A stretch of 64,000 nt of DNA, from the NCBI GenBank assembly GCA_036004685.1, contig DASYRE010000051.1:23230-87229 (forward strand), in the 5' to 3' direction. The notes under the pieces are model-generated. The model was not told the DNA's origin. It made no database searches and saw only the letters and a program-made list of their open reading frames with translations. Of the stretch, positions 49,310 to 58,216 are shown one piece after another (the first letter of the stretch is position 1; the number at the start of each line of letters is the position of its first letter). The stretch is from Candidatus Polarisedimenticolia bacterium (GTDB lineage Bacteria; Acidobacteriota; Polarisedimenticolia; Gp22-AA2; AA152). The position numbers were made by a program, and so were the translations under genes.

Positions 49310-49550
49310 TGGATGCGTCCCCAAGCAAATTATTTAGGTCCCAAAGCCATTTGTACTAAGCATCTAGCTGTCCGATAGTTGAGTGCGCATCGGGCATCAC
49401 CTGTGTCTGCGCACAACCTCTCGGCACAGCAAGTGGCCATCGCTGCATCTCCAGTATTGTGTCAGCCTTGGCGTTGCCGATCGCGGGATCCTCCGGCACG
49501 CCGCTCGACGTGGCGAGTCCAGAACGATTCGCGCCCCGCGTGGGTCTCCT

Positions 49551-50282
49551 TCATTTGGCGGCGTCCACCATGTAAAAGAACGAGCTCACGATGAAAAGCT
49601 GATGAATCGCATCGGCTCTGGTGAGCTGAATGTTCTCATGAGCACCTGGGTTTCTTATGCCAGTCATAGCGCCGGCAAGGATCTGCATCCAGCCAATCTG
49701 TATGTCGCGTCCTGCGGAAGTATCCAGATTGGCGAGACGGATGATCGGCGTCCTAGGTGAGAATACGCGGAGCATCAATTTCGATCCATCTAAGTCCGAA
49801 GGAATCGATCCCTTACTCTTTTCCTTTACGACCGCAGTGAATTCCTTCAGACCTGTCTGGATCGCATCTACGTAGTGTGCGTTGTCGAATCGGCCTTTTG
49901 CTACGACTCGTAGCCGAGGATGTAGCAAGGACCAGATATCTGTTTGTTCCGCTGAAAGCTTGGCGTACCGCAGGGCCGACAGATCGATATAACCAATACC
50001 CCGGCATGATCGGCAGATCTCACCCATAAAGAATCCACTTTCTCCCCATCCTCGACCACTGCCGCTGCAGGCACGACAGGTGAGGCCTATTTCGCTTGTG
50101 GGAGGGACGATGTTGACAGCACTGCCGTCGCACACCGGGCATGGATCGATGGGAATATACTCACCGGACTCGTCATCGGTCCGTGGGAACCAACCGCTAC
50201 CAGCGCAGAAAGCGCACTCAAGTGCTGTGGCTCCATCTAGAAAAGTTGCAACCCTCTTGGGTCCATCCAGCGTCTTGCCCAT
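49551..50282 (-). CDS. DnaJ-like zinc-ribbon protein with a C-terminal Ymh (TIGR02391) domain
   Basis: The 243-residue protein has four CxxC zinc elements (ECAFCAGSGWF, DPCPVCDGS, LTCRACSGSGRGW, EICRSCRGIGYI; about 20-100), like a DnaJ central domain but without a J domain. The C-terminal half (LLHPRLRVVAKGRFDNAHYV, DAIQTGLKEFTAVVKEK, GIRNPGAHENIQLTRADAI) matches the Ymh/TIGR02391 domain, which has an RNxxAH motif like HEPN RNases and is common in phage and defence regions. GAGGAGCA precedes the ATG. It lies in the A/T-richer island, 241 bases upstream of the ATPase gene; that spacer holds no recognised gene. A defence role is an inference. Confidence 0.75.
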   Translation of the reverse strand: MGKTLDGPKRVATFLDGATALECAFCAGSGWFPRTDDESGEYIPIDPCPVCDGSAVNIVPPTSEIGLTCRACSGSGRGWGESGFFMGEICRSCRGIGYIDLSALRYAKLSAEQTDIWSLLHPRLRVVAKGRFDNAHYVDAIQTGLKEFTAVVKEKSKGSIPSDLDGSKLMLRVFSPRTPIIRLANLDTSAGRDIQIGWMQILAGAMTGIRNPGAHENIQLTRADAIHQLFIVSSFFYMVDAAK

Positions 50283-50514
50283 TGCTCCTCACTCTCAATG
50301 ATTACGGCATTTCGAAGCTGCTAGCGGCATGGTTTGCTATCGTCAATCTGCTTGATTCTTCATCGCCGTGTGAGGCCACCGCCACTTTCTCCATTCTCGG
50401 CAGCCTCCATTTACCTCATATTTGTAAGCAAAACTATAAATCCAGCCGAAGTTCGGAGGCAAGGTGGTCTAGCGAAGAGCCGGGATTGGTCACTTCGTTA
50501 TATGATGTTTCCCC

Positions 50515-51795
50515 ATGGAAAGGTTTCTCGGGAAGGAGCGGTTCTCCGACCTGATCGTAGTGATCCTGGGAGGAGGCCGGGGGGCGCGTCTTGATCCGCT
50601 GACGCGGAAGCGGAGCAAGCCGGCGGTGCCGATCGCCGGGAAGTACCGCCTCATCGACGTCACCATCAGCAACGCCATCAACTCCGGGATGGAGCGGATG
50701 TTCCTGCTCACGCAGTTCAACTCCGTCTCCCTGCACCGGCACATTGTCCGCACCTACAAGTTCGACTTCTTCTCGCGGGGCTACGTCCAGATCCTGGCGG
50801 CGCGGCAGACGCCGGAGCGCGAGATCTGGTTCCAGGGGACGGCCGACGCGGTGCGGCAGAACCTGGAGATCATCGAGCAGACGCGCGGCGACGACGTCCT
50901 GATCCTGGCGGGGGATCACATGTACCGGATGGACTACCGGGACATGTACCGGGATCACGTCGTGAACGAGGCCGACATCACGCTGGCGGTCCATCCCGCT
51001 TCGGAGGAAGCCATCGGGAGCCTCGGGGCGGTGCGAGTGGACGACGCCGGCCGGGTCGTCGAATTTCGCGAAAAGCCGGGGGATGCCGCAGCCCGCGAAG
51101 GCATGGAGCTGACGCCGCGGCTGCAGCGCCAGTACGGGGTCGCCACCGGGCAGCCCTACCTCGGCTCGATGGGGATCTACATCTTCAAGAAGGAAGTCCT
51201 GATGGGATGCCTCTCGGGGGATCGGCACGATTTCGGACGCCACATCCTCCCGGAAGGCGTCGGGCAGCTCCGGATCCAGGCGCACTTCCATCACGGCTAC
51301 TGGCGGGACATCGGCACGATCGCCGCCTTCTACGACGCCCACATGGACCTCCTCCAGCCGAACCCGCCGTTCTCCTTCAACGACCCGGGCTGGCCTTTCT
51401 ACACGCACCCGCGCTACCTGCCGGCCTCGCGGATCACCGGTTGCCGGTTCGAGCGGACCGTCCTGGCCGAAGGGGGCGTCCTGGTCGACTCCACGTTCGA
51501 AGACTCGATCATCGGTATCCGGTCGGTGATCCGCAAAGCGACGATCCGGCAATCGTTGATCATGGGCTCGGACGCCTATCCGCCCGAGGCGCCGCCGAAC
51601 GCACCGCCCGTCGGCATCGGCGAGGGGAGCGTCATCGAGAAGGCGATCGTGGACAAGAACGCCCGGATCGGCCGGGAGGTGCGGATCCTGAACCAACGGA
51701 ACATCCTCGAGGCCGAAGGATCGGGCTACGTGATCCGGGAAGGGATCCTGGTCGTGCCCAAGAACGCCGTCATCCCCGACGGAACCACGATCTGA
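50515..51795 (+). CDS. glgC: Glucose-1-phosphate adenylyltransferase (ADP-glucose pyrophosphorylase)
   Basis: The 426-residue enzyme has the GlgC layout: VVILGGGRGARLDPLT at the nucleotide site (Ala where Ser or Thr is usual), RSKPAVPIAGKYRLIDVTIS, WFQGTADAVRQNL, LILAGDHMYRMDY and VEFREKPGDA in the catalytic domain, then YWRDIGTIAAFYDAHMDLL and a left-handed beta-helix end with SIIGIRSVI and AIVDKNARIG. It makes ADP-glucose from ATP and glucose-1-phosphate for glycogen synthesis. It is followed five bases later by the GH13 gene. The upstream gap 50283-50514 is A/T-rich and shows no clear promoter. Confidence 0.95.
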   Translation: MERFLGKERFSDLIVVILGGGRGARLDPLTRKRSKPAVPIAGKYRLIDVTISNAINSGMERMFLLTQFNSVSLHRHIVRTYKFDFFSRGYVQILAARQTPEREIWFQGTADAVRQNLEIIEQTRGDDVLILAGDHMYRMDYRDMYRDHVVNEADITLAVHPASEEAIGSLGAVRVDDAGRVVEFREKPGDAAAREGMELTPRLQRQYGVATGQPYLGSMGIYIFKKEVLMGCLSGDRHDFGRHILPEGVGQLRIQAHFHHGYWRDIGTIAAFYDAHMDLLQPNPPFSFNDPGWPFYTHPRYLPASRITGCRFERTVLAEGGVLVDSTFEDSIIGIRSVIRKATIRQSLIMGSDAYPPEAPPNAPPVGIGEGSVIEKAIVDKNARIGREVRILNQRNILEAEGSGYVIREGILVVPKNAVIPDGTTI

Positions 51796-51800
51796 CTCGC

Positions 51801-54800
51801 ATGGAGCTCCACGCCTCCCGCGAAGCTCGCCGCCTTTATCGACTCGATGATTTCCATTTCTCCGCCTCGGGGACGCTGCTGCTTCCCGATTTCGACGCGG
51901 CGCGGGCCGTGGCCGAGCGGATCAACGCGGGAGCCAAATCTCAGGCGGGCGGCACGGCCGCGGCGACCTCCCGCAGGGGGGCACCCGCGGTCTCCAGCGG
52001 GTCGATCCCGCCGGTCAAAGCATGGCAGCTCCACGCGATGGGGCTCATCAATGAAATCTTCCACTACCTCATCCAGCTCTACCGGGAATCGCGCAAGCCG
52101 TCGGTCCTGCGCGAGGCGCTTGCCGCCGCCGGGGAGCGCCTGCGCGATCCCTCACTCGAGACGGCGCTCGATCGAATCGTCGGAGAGTTTCCTCCCGCCG
52201 CCGGCCATGGCGGCGAGGGGATCGCCGAGTTGTTCCCGGCCGCTGCCGAAGGCCTCGAGACCCCGGAGCTGATCCTCCAGGAAGCACTCGTCCTGTGGCT
52301 GGCGAACGTCAACCCGGCGTTCGCGCCCGGAAAGCCCCTCTTCGACGACGCCATCCTGAGAGGATCGGGTTATCGCGAGCTGATGGAGGAGCTGCATCGG
52401 TTCTTCGAAGGCCAGCCGCCGTTCGGCCCCGACGACCAGAACCTGATCGACATGCTCCGCTCGCCCGCTCTTGCCTCCCCCGATTCCCTCCAGGGACAAC
52501 TCGAGTACATCTGGAAGCGCTGGGGCTACCTCCTCACCGGATTCCGGCACCTGCACCGGCTTCTCTCGGCGCTGGATTGGATTCGCGAGGAGGAGACGCC
52601 CCGAGCCGGAGGGGGGGCGCGCGCGACCGTCCCGGTCCCCGATTTCCTCGACCTGCAGGCGGAGGCGGAGAGGTTCTCCGCCGATCGCGACTGGATGCCG
52701 CGCGTCGTGCTCCTTGCCAAGAACACGCACGTATGGCTGGAGCAGCTTTCGCGGAAGCACGGCCGGTGGATCCAGCGGCTCGACCAGGTTCCCGACGAGG
52801 AGCTGGAGCTGCTCAAGCGGCGCGGCTTCACGGGGCTCTGGCTGATCGGGGTGTGGGAGCGGAGCAAGGCGTCCGCCGCGATCAAGCGGCTCCAGGGAAA
52901 TCCGGAGGCGGCCCCGTCGGCCTACTCGCTGGCGGAGTACGCCGTCGCGGCCGACCTCGGGGGCGCGCCGGCGCTTGGCAATCTCAAGGAACGGGCCTGG
53001 GCGAGAGGGATTCGCCTGGCGAGCGACATGGTCCCGAATCACATGGGAATCGACTCGCGGTGGGTCCTCGAGCGCCCCGATTGGTTCTTGTCGCGGGACC
53101 GGAGTCCCTTCCCTTCCTACTCCTTCAACGGGCCGGATCTTTCAGGGGATTCGCGGGTCGGCATCTTCGTCGAGGACCATTATTTCGACCGCAGCGACGC
53201 GGCGGTGGTCTTCCGGCGGCTGGATCGCCATACCGGCGAGGAGCGGTTCGTCTACCACGGCAACGACGGCACACGGACCCCCTGGAACGACACGGCGCAG
53301 CTCAACTACCTGAACCCGGAGGTTCGCGAGGCGGTGATCGGCGAGATCCTGCGGGTGGCGCGGGAGTTTCCGGTGATCCGGTTCGACGCGGCGATGACGC
53401 TGGCGAAGCGCCACTACCAGCGCCTCTGGTTCCCGCAGCCCGGGACGGGCGGGGCGATCCCGTCACGCGCCGAGCACGGCCTGACGCGGGAGCTGTTCGA
53501 CGCGCTGATGCCGCGCGAGTTCTGGCGCGAGGTGGTGGACCGCGTCGCGCGGGAGGCTCCCGACACGCTCCTCCTGGCCGAGGCGTTCTGGCTGATGGAA
53601 GGGTACTTCGTCCGGACGCTGGGGATGCACCGGGTCTACAACAGCGCTTTCATGAACATGCTCCGGGACGAGGAGAACGCGAAGTACCGGTCGGTCATCA
53701 AGAACACGCTGGAGTTCGACTCCGAGGTCCTGCGGCGCTACGTGAACTTCATGAACAACCCCGACGAGGAGCCGGCGGTCGAGGCGTTCGGCAAGGGCGA
53801 CAAGTACTTCGGGATCTGCACGCTGATGGCGGCGCTGCCGGGGCTTCCGATGTTCGGCCACGGCCAGTGGGAAGGGCTCTGGGAGAAGTACGGCATGGAG
53901 TTCCGCAAGCCGCGGCAGGACGAGACCCCGGATGCCGAGCTGATCGCGCGACACGAGCGGGAGATCTCGCCCTTGCTGCACGAGCGGGCGCTGTTCGCGG
54001 GCGTCGAGAACTTTCTCCTGTACGACTTCTTCACCGCCGAGGGGAACGTCGACGAGAACGTCTTCGCCTTCTCCAACGGCGCCGGCGGGCGGCGCGCGCT
54101 CGTCGTGTACCAGAACAAGTTCGCGTCGACCTGGGGATGGATCCGGACGTCGGCGGCCTTCGCGGTCAAGGAAGAGGGAGGCAAGACGCATCTCGCGCAG
54201 AGCAGCCTGGGCCAGGGCCTCGGGATCTCCGCGGAGGCGGATCGCTTCACCTGCTTCCGGGAGCTGTCGTCAGGCTTGGAGTTCATCCACTCGAGCCGGG
54301 ATCTCTGCCAGAAGGGTCTCTATCTCGAGCTGCACGCCTATCAGTGCCGGGTCTTCCTCGACGTGCGCGAGGTCCAGGACACGCGGGATCGCGGCTATGC
54401 TCGGCTGCACGCCGAGCTGGGCGGTCGGGGCGTGCCGAGCCTCGAGCAGGCTCTGGCGGAGCTGCGCTATCGCCCCGTCCACGTCGCCTTCCGGGAGCTG
54501 GCGAATGCGGAGATGTTCCGGCGGATCCTGGCGGCCCGGGCCGTCGAGCGGGACGCGAAGCCCGATCCGAAGCTGCTGGACGAGGTGGAATGGAAGGCCC
54601 GCGCGGTGCTCGAGGCGATCCGGCAGCTGACCGGGGCGCCGGGCGACGAGGCGAAGGGGGCGCAGCGGATCCGCCGCAGCATCGAAGCGATGCTCCGGCT
54701 GCCGCCCGCGCAGCCGGCCCGGCGGCTGGGTTTGCTCCTGGCGTGGATCCTGGCCGACGGGATCGAAGCCATGAAGCCCCCGATGATGGAAGCGGGAAGC

Positions 54801-55304
54801 GACGCGACTGCGATGGCCGCGTTGGGGCTGGAAGGAATCCTGGCGGAGGCGCTGCGCGGGCTCGGAGGCAACCCGGGACGCCCCGTCGGCGACTTCGACA
54901 CCGTCTCGATAGCCCTGCGGCTCGGATTCGAATGGCAGGCGCGCGGGACGACCCGGGAGATGGCCGAGCACCTGATCCTCCGCCTGGAGCGCGACGAAGC
55001 GGCGCGACGGATCCTCGGCTTCAACGAACACGAGGGAACTCTCTACCTGAACAAGGAGGCACTGGAGGACTTCGTCTCGAGCCTCCAGACGATCGCGGCG
55101 CTGCAACAGAGGATGGCCGAGACGCCCTCGGAAGACCCGCCGCCTGCTTCCCAGCTCGGCGACCCGCGGTTGGCCCCGCGCGCGCCGCGGCTGACGACCG
55201 TCCACCAGGCCCTGCAGGAAGTGATCGCCGCCGCGGAGCGCGCCGGCTACCGCGTCAAGGACCTCCATCAGGAGCTGAAACGGGCTTCCGGACGCTCGCA
55301 GTGA
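51801..55304 (+). CDS. Large GH13 (alpha-amylase family) protein with long flanking regions
   Basis: The 1167-residue protein has an N-terminal helical region of about 350 residues without clear homology, then a GH13 barrel (about 360-720). The barrel shows GIRLASDMVPNHMGIDSRWV, IRFDAAMTLAK (nucleophile Asp), LLAEAFWLMEGYF (acid Glu) and FMNNPDEEPAVEAFG (third Asp), so the catalytic triad is complete. About 400 residues of helical sequence follow. It should act on alpha-glucans such as glycogen or maltodextrin; the exact bond specificity is not readable. No signal peptide is seen. It starts five bases after glgC and is co-transcribed with it. Confidence 0.85.
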   Translation: MELHASREARRLYRLDDFHFSASGTLLLPDFDAARAVAERINAGAKSQAGGTAAATSRRGAPAVSSGSIPPVKAWQLHAMGLINEIFHYLIQLYRESRKPSVLREALAAAGERLRDPSLETALDRIVGEFPPAAGHGGEGIAELFPAAAEGLETPELILQEALVLWLANVNPAFAPGKPLFDDAILRGSGYRELMEELHRFFEGQPPFGPDDQNLIDMLRSPALASPDSLQGQLEYIWKRWGYLLTGFRHLHRLLSALDWIREEETPRAGGGARATVPVPDFLDLQAEAERFSADRDWMPRVVLLAKNTHVWLEQLSRKHGRWIQRLDQVPDEELELLKRRGFTGLWLIGVWERSKASAAIKRLQGNPEAAPSAYSLAEYAVAADLGGAPALGNLKERAWARGIRLASDMVPNHMGIDSRWVLERPDWFLSRDRSPFPSYSFNGPDLSGDSRVGIFVEDHYFDRSDAAVVFRRLDRHTGEERFVYHGNDGTRTPWNDTAQLNYLNPEVREAVIGEILRVAREFPVIRFDAAMTLAKRHYQRLWFPQPGTGGAIPSRAEHGLTRELFDALMPREFWREVVDRVAREAPDTLLLAEAFWLMEGYFVRTLGMHRVYNSAFMNMLRDEENAKYRSVIKNTLEFDSEVLRRYVNFMNNPDEEPAVEAFGKGDKYFGICTLMAALPGLPMFGHGQWEGLWEKYGMEFRKPRQDETPDAELIARHEREISPLLHERALFAGVENFLLYDFFTAEGNVDENVFAFSNGAGGRRALVVYQNKFASTWGWIRTSAAFAVKEEGGKTHLAQSSLGQGLGISAEADRFTCFRELSSGLEFIHSSRDLCQKGLYLELHAYQCRVFLDVREVQDTRDRGYARLHAELGGRGVPSLEQALAELRYRPVHVAFRELANAEMFRRILAARAVERDAKPDPKLLDEVEWKARAVLEAIRQLTGAPGDEAKGAQRIRRSIEAMLRLPPAQPARRLGLLLAWILADGIEAMKPPMMEAGSDATAMAALGLEGILAEALRGLGGNPGRPVGDFDTVSIALRLGFEWQARGTTREMAEHLILRLERDEAARRILGFNEHEGTLYLNKEALEDFVSSLQTIAALQQRMAETPSEDPPPASQLGDPRLAPRAPRLTTVHQALQEVIAAAERAGYRVKDLHQELKRASGRSQ

Positions 55305-55331
55305 AGCGCCTCGCTTGAAGTCCCGCCAAGC

Positions 55332-56870
55332 TCACCGGCTTTTCTCTCGCCCGCTCTTCACGATCAATTCCTTCAGGCGCCGGGCCAGCTCGGGGCGGAA
55401 CGATCCGGGGGCGGCGCGCCACGCCCAATTCCCCTCCGGCGTGGAGGGATTGTTCATCCGCGCTTCGCTTCCCAGGCCGAGGACGTCCTGGACCGGGAGG
55501 ACGGCGAGGCTCGCCTCCGATTCCAGCGCGGCGCGCATCATCTCCCAGTGAATCTCCTCCGCGATCCGGGAATCGGCGGCGGACTTCCCCAAATATCGCA
55601 GGACGCGGGTCCGCTCCTCTTCGCCCAGGACCTCGAACCATCCCACCGTCGTGTCGTTGTCATGGGTTCCGGTGTAGAGCACGTGGTCCGGCCCGAATCT
55701 TCCCGGGAGGTGGTCGCTGTCGTCGCTGCCGAAGGCGAATTGCAGGACCTTCATCCCCGGAAGGCCGACCGACTTCCTCAGCTCGCGGACGTCGTCGGTG
55801 ATGATTCCCAAATCTTCGGCGACGATCGGGAGCTCCCTCAGCTCCCGTCTCAAGGCCTCGAAGAACGAGACGCCGGGGCCGGGGCGCCATCGTCCTCGCA
55901 CCGCCGTCGGCTCCTCCGCCGGGATCTCCCAGTAGGCCGCGAGCCCGCGAAAATGATCGATTCGCAGGAAATCGACCTGGCGCAGGGCATGGCCCACCCG
56001 CTCGATCCACCAGCGATATCCTTGATCGGCGATTCGATCCCAGCGGTACAGCGGGTTCCCCCAACGCTGCCCCGTCTTGCTGAAGTAATCGGGGGGGACG
56101 CCCGCGACGTGGCGCGGCTGACCCTGATCGTCCAGGTCGAACAGCTCCCGATGGGACCATACGTCCGCGCTGTCGAGCGCGACGTACAGCGGCAGGTCCC
56201 CCAGGATCCAAAGGCCGCGCCGATTCGCTTCCTGTTTCAGCCGGGACCATTGGCGGTGGAACAGGAATTGAAGGTGGCGCTGGCAGGCGATCTCCTCCGC
56301 CAGCTCCCGCCGGGCCGCCTCCAGCGCCTCCGGCTCGCGCCCGCGCAGCTCGGCGCGCCATTCGTACCAGGGGGATCCGCCGAAGCGGCGCTTCAGCGCC
56401 GCGTAGAGGGTCCAATCCGCGAGCCACTCCGCCGCTTCAGGGGCGGCCGCGAAGGAGGCCGACGCGCTCAAGAGCTCGGCCGAGCCCCGCTGGCGGAACA
56501 GGTTCCACGAATGGCGGAGAAGGCGCTCCTTCCACGACGCCACGGCGCTGAAATCGACCTGGCGGATCGAGAATCGCGGCGGGCTCTCGAGCTCGGCCTC
56601 GGCGAGGATTCCCTCCTGGACCAGGCGCTCGGGCGACAGGAGAAGAGGGTTCCCGGCGAAGGCGGAAGCGCTGGAATAGGGCGAATTGCCGGGACCCGGG
56701 GGTCCGAGAGGAAGAATCTGCCAGATCGACGCTCCGGCGCTCGCGGCCCAATCGAGGAAGCGCTCCGCCTCCTCCCCGAGGTCGCCGATTCCGTAGGGAC
56801 CCGGCAGGGACGTCGGATGCAGCAGCAACCCGGCTCTTCGTTCGATCATCGCGTTCGCCCCGTCGCTCAT
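55332..56870 (-). CDS. malQ: 4-alpha-glucanotransferase (amylomaltase, GH77)
   Basis: The roughly 512-residue protein has the MalQ signature: GLLLHPTSLPGPYGIGDLGE at the start, GNSPYSSASAFAGNP LLLSPE, LWILGDLPLYVALDSADVW, DFLRIDHFRGLAAYWEIP (nucleophile Asp), PIVAEDLGIITDDVRELRK (acid Glu) and YTGTHDNDTTVGWF (third Asp). It rearranges alpha-1,4-glucans, joining short chains and releasing glucose. It is convergent with the glgC-GH13 operon, separated by 27 bases. The ATG at 56870 is preferred; one at 56849 is possible. Confidence 0.94.
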   Translation of the reverse strand: MSDGANAMIERRAGLLLHPTSLPGPYGIGDLGEEAERFLDWAASAGASIWQILPLGPPGPGNSPYSSASAFAGNPLLLSPERLVQEGILAEAELESPPRFSIRQVDFSAVASWKERLLRHSWNLFRQRGSAELLSASASFAAAPEAAEWLADWTLYAALKRRFGGSPWYEWRAELRGREPEALEAARRELAEEIACQRHLQFLFHRQWSRLKQEANRRGLWILGDLPLYVALDSADVWSHRELFDLDDQGQPRHVAGVPPDYFSKTGQRWGNPLYRWDRIADQGYRWWIERVGHALRQVDFLRIDHFRGLAAYWEIPAEEPTAVRGRWRPGPGVSFFEALRRELRELPIVAEDLGIITDDVRELRKSVGLPGMKVLQFAFGSDDSDHLPGRFGPDHVLYTGTHDNDTTVGWFEVLGEEERTRVLRYLGKSAADSRIAEEIHWEMMRAALESEASLAVLPVQDVLGLGSEARMNNPSTPEGNWAWRAAPGSFRPELARRLKELIVKSGREKSR

Positions 56871-57576
56871 CGCCAGCGTGCGCGCAGGTGGTGCTCCTGG
56901 CCCGTGGCGTTCCGGCAGGATTGCGTCCCGGCCAGACCGCTCCCGAGAAGCAGCGGGACGCTGCGCTGCGCGCGATGCGAGGAGTTTCGCGCCCCGCCGT
57001 GGCCCTGCACCAGGCCGGCGGAATGCTATCACGGCAACGATCGAGCGGCCGCGTATCGCATTGCCCGATATCCGCCACAAATTCTCTTGACACGCTCGCG
57101 CTGGAGTCGTATCGATCGGTCGATCGCCGGAATCTTCTCCTGATTCCCGACGCAGGTGAGCGAGGGCAACCTGCAGGCCTGGAAAGGCCGGGGCATGCCC
57201 ATGCGGAAGGTTGATCTCGTTCGCCGGATAACCTGGAGCTCGATTCCAGATCACGCCTCCGGCCTGAATCTTGCCGGCGAAATCCGTTCTCCGAAAGCCA
57301 CGCCTGGCTCGCCTGCGACCACCGGGTCCTTCACCAAGAAGTTACCTTCCGGGAGAGAATCCCGCGGCTGGGTGCCAAATCGACCCACTCGGATTTCCTG
57401 CCGGGCAAACGCCGCTGCCGTCGACCCTTGCCGAGTTCTTGCCAAACCGCCCAGGCTGACCTCCCTCACTTCAACGAAATCCCCTTCTCGGAGGAGGACG
57501 CCATGTGACGCCCATGCCCTTGCCTTGCCGGCTCGTTTTCTTCCCAACGAAACGAACTGAACAAAGGAGGTTCCTC
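56871..57576. other. 706-base gap without a supported gene
   Basis: A TTGACA (57087-57092), 17-base spacer and TATCGA (57110-57115) form a possible plus-strand promoter, but the next gene begins 460 bases later. Short frames on both strands lack ribosome sites and host-like codon use. The ribosome site AAAGGAGG of the next gene lies at the end. Confidence 0.4.
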
Positions 57577-57888
57577 ATGACGAGATTCCGTGGACTGGCC
57601 GTCTTGATCGCTCTCGTGTCGCTGGTCGCCCTGGCGAGCGCCGGAAGCTGGACGCGGACCGCCGCCGTCCCGCAGTCTCAACCGAACGCCATCAGCGCCC
57701 CGGCGCCGGCTCCCGCGCCGGAATCGCAGCAGTCCGGTCAGGCAGCCTGCTCCGATCCCTTCGGCAACGGCACCGAAGTCAAAGGGTGCCACGACTGTCC
57801 GACGAGTCTGCTGCCCGGTTGCACGCGCATTTCTTGTGATCCCTGCTGTTTCCATTGTCCCGGAGATCCGTTCAACCGCTGTCTGTAG
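57577..57888 (+). CDS. Secreted Cys-rich protein of unknown function
   Basis: The 103-residue protein has a signal peptide (MTRFRGLAVLIALVSLVAL, cleaved near ASAGS), an Ala/Pro-rich linker (SAPAPAPAPESQQ), and a Cys-rich end with nine Cys in about 45 residues (ACSDPFGNGTEVKGCHDCP, LPGCTRISCDPCCFHCPG). The Cys-rich part is probably disulfide-bonded or metal-binding. AAAGGAGGTTCCTC before the ATG gives a strong start. A strong hairpin follows. No family is recognised. It lies upstream of the c-type cytochrome genes on the same strand. Confidence 0.7.
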   Translation: MTRFRGLAVLIALVSLVALASAGSWTRTAAVPQSQPNAISAPAPAPAPESQQSGQAACSDPFGNGTEVKGCHDCPTSLLPGCTRISCDPCCFHCPGDPFNRCL

Positions 57889-57900
57889 AGCTCGCATACC

Positions 57901-57922
57901 GCGGGGCCCATCCGGGCCCCGC
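57901..57922 (+). terminator. Hairpin after the Cys-rich gene
   Basis: Perfect nine-base arms GCGGGGCCC (57901-57909) and GGGCCCCGC (57914-57922) enclose a four-base loop, 13 bases after the stop. The downstream sequence is GTTCCTCG, with only a weak T content. Confidence 0.6.
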
Positions 57923-58216
57923 GTTCCTCGCCCGATCGATGCCCACGCCTCCCCATCGCTTGCAGCGGACGCCTTCGCATGGCCCTGTTGCTGCACGATG
58001 CCGCCATCCTCTCGTGGCCTGCTTTGCGGCAAGCGGCTCTCGGCCGCACCTCCATGGTTATGCCCTCAGCTTCCTATGCAAGCGTCCTCTCGGATGGCGT
58101 CGGGATAGCGCACCCCAGGAAAACGCTCCGATCGGTTGATGGTCCGGGCCAATGCTGATAGCATCGCTGCCCGCAATCGCAGGACAGTCCGCCCTCGCGA
58201 AGACCTCGAGTCTCGA

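Noticed and set aside
57156..57560. Open frames on both strands in the gap before the Cys-rich secreted gene
   Set aside because: Neither has a ribosome site, the codon third positions are not as G+C-rich as in real genes here, and no motif is visible.
57980..57995. TGGCCC-TGTTG-CTGCA as a sigma-54 promoter for the di-haem cytochrome
   Set aside because: Two weak positions including CTGC for TTGC, and more than 200 bases to the likely start; chance is likely.
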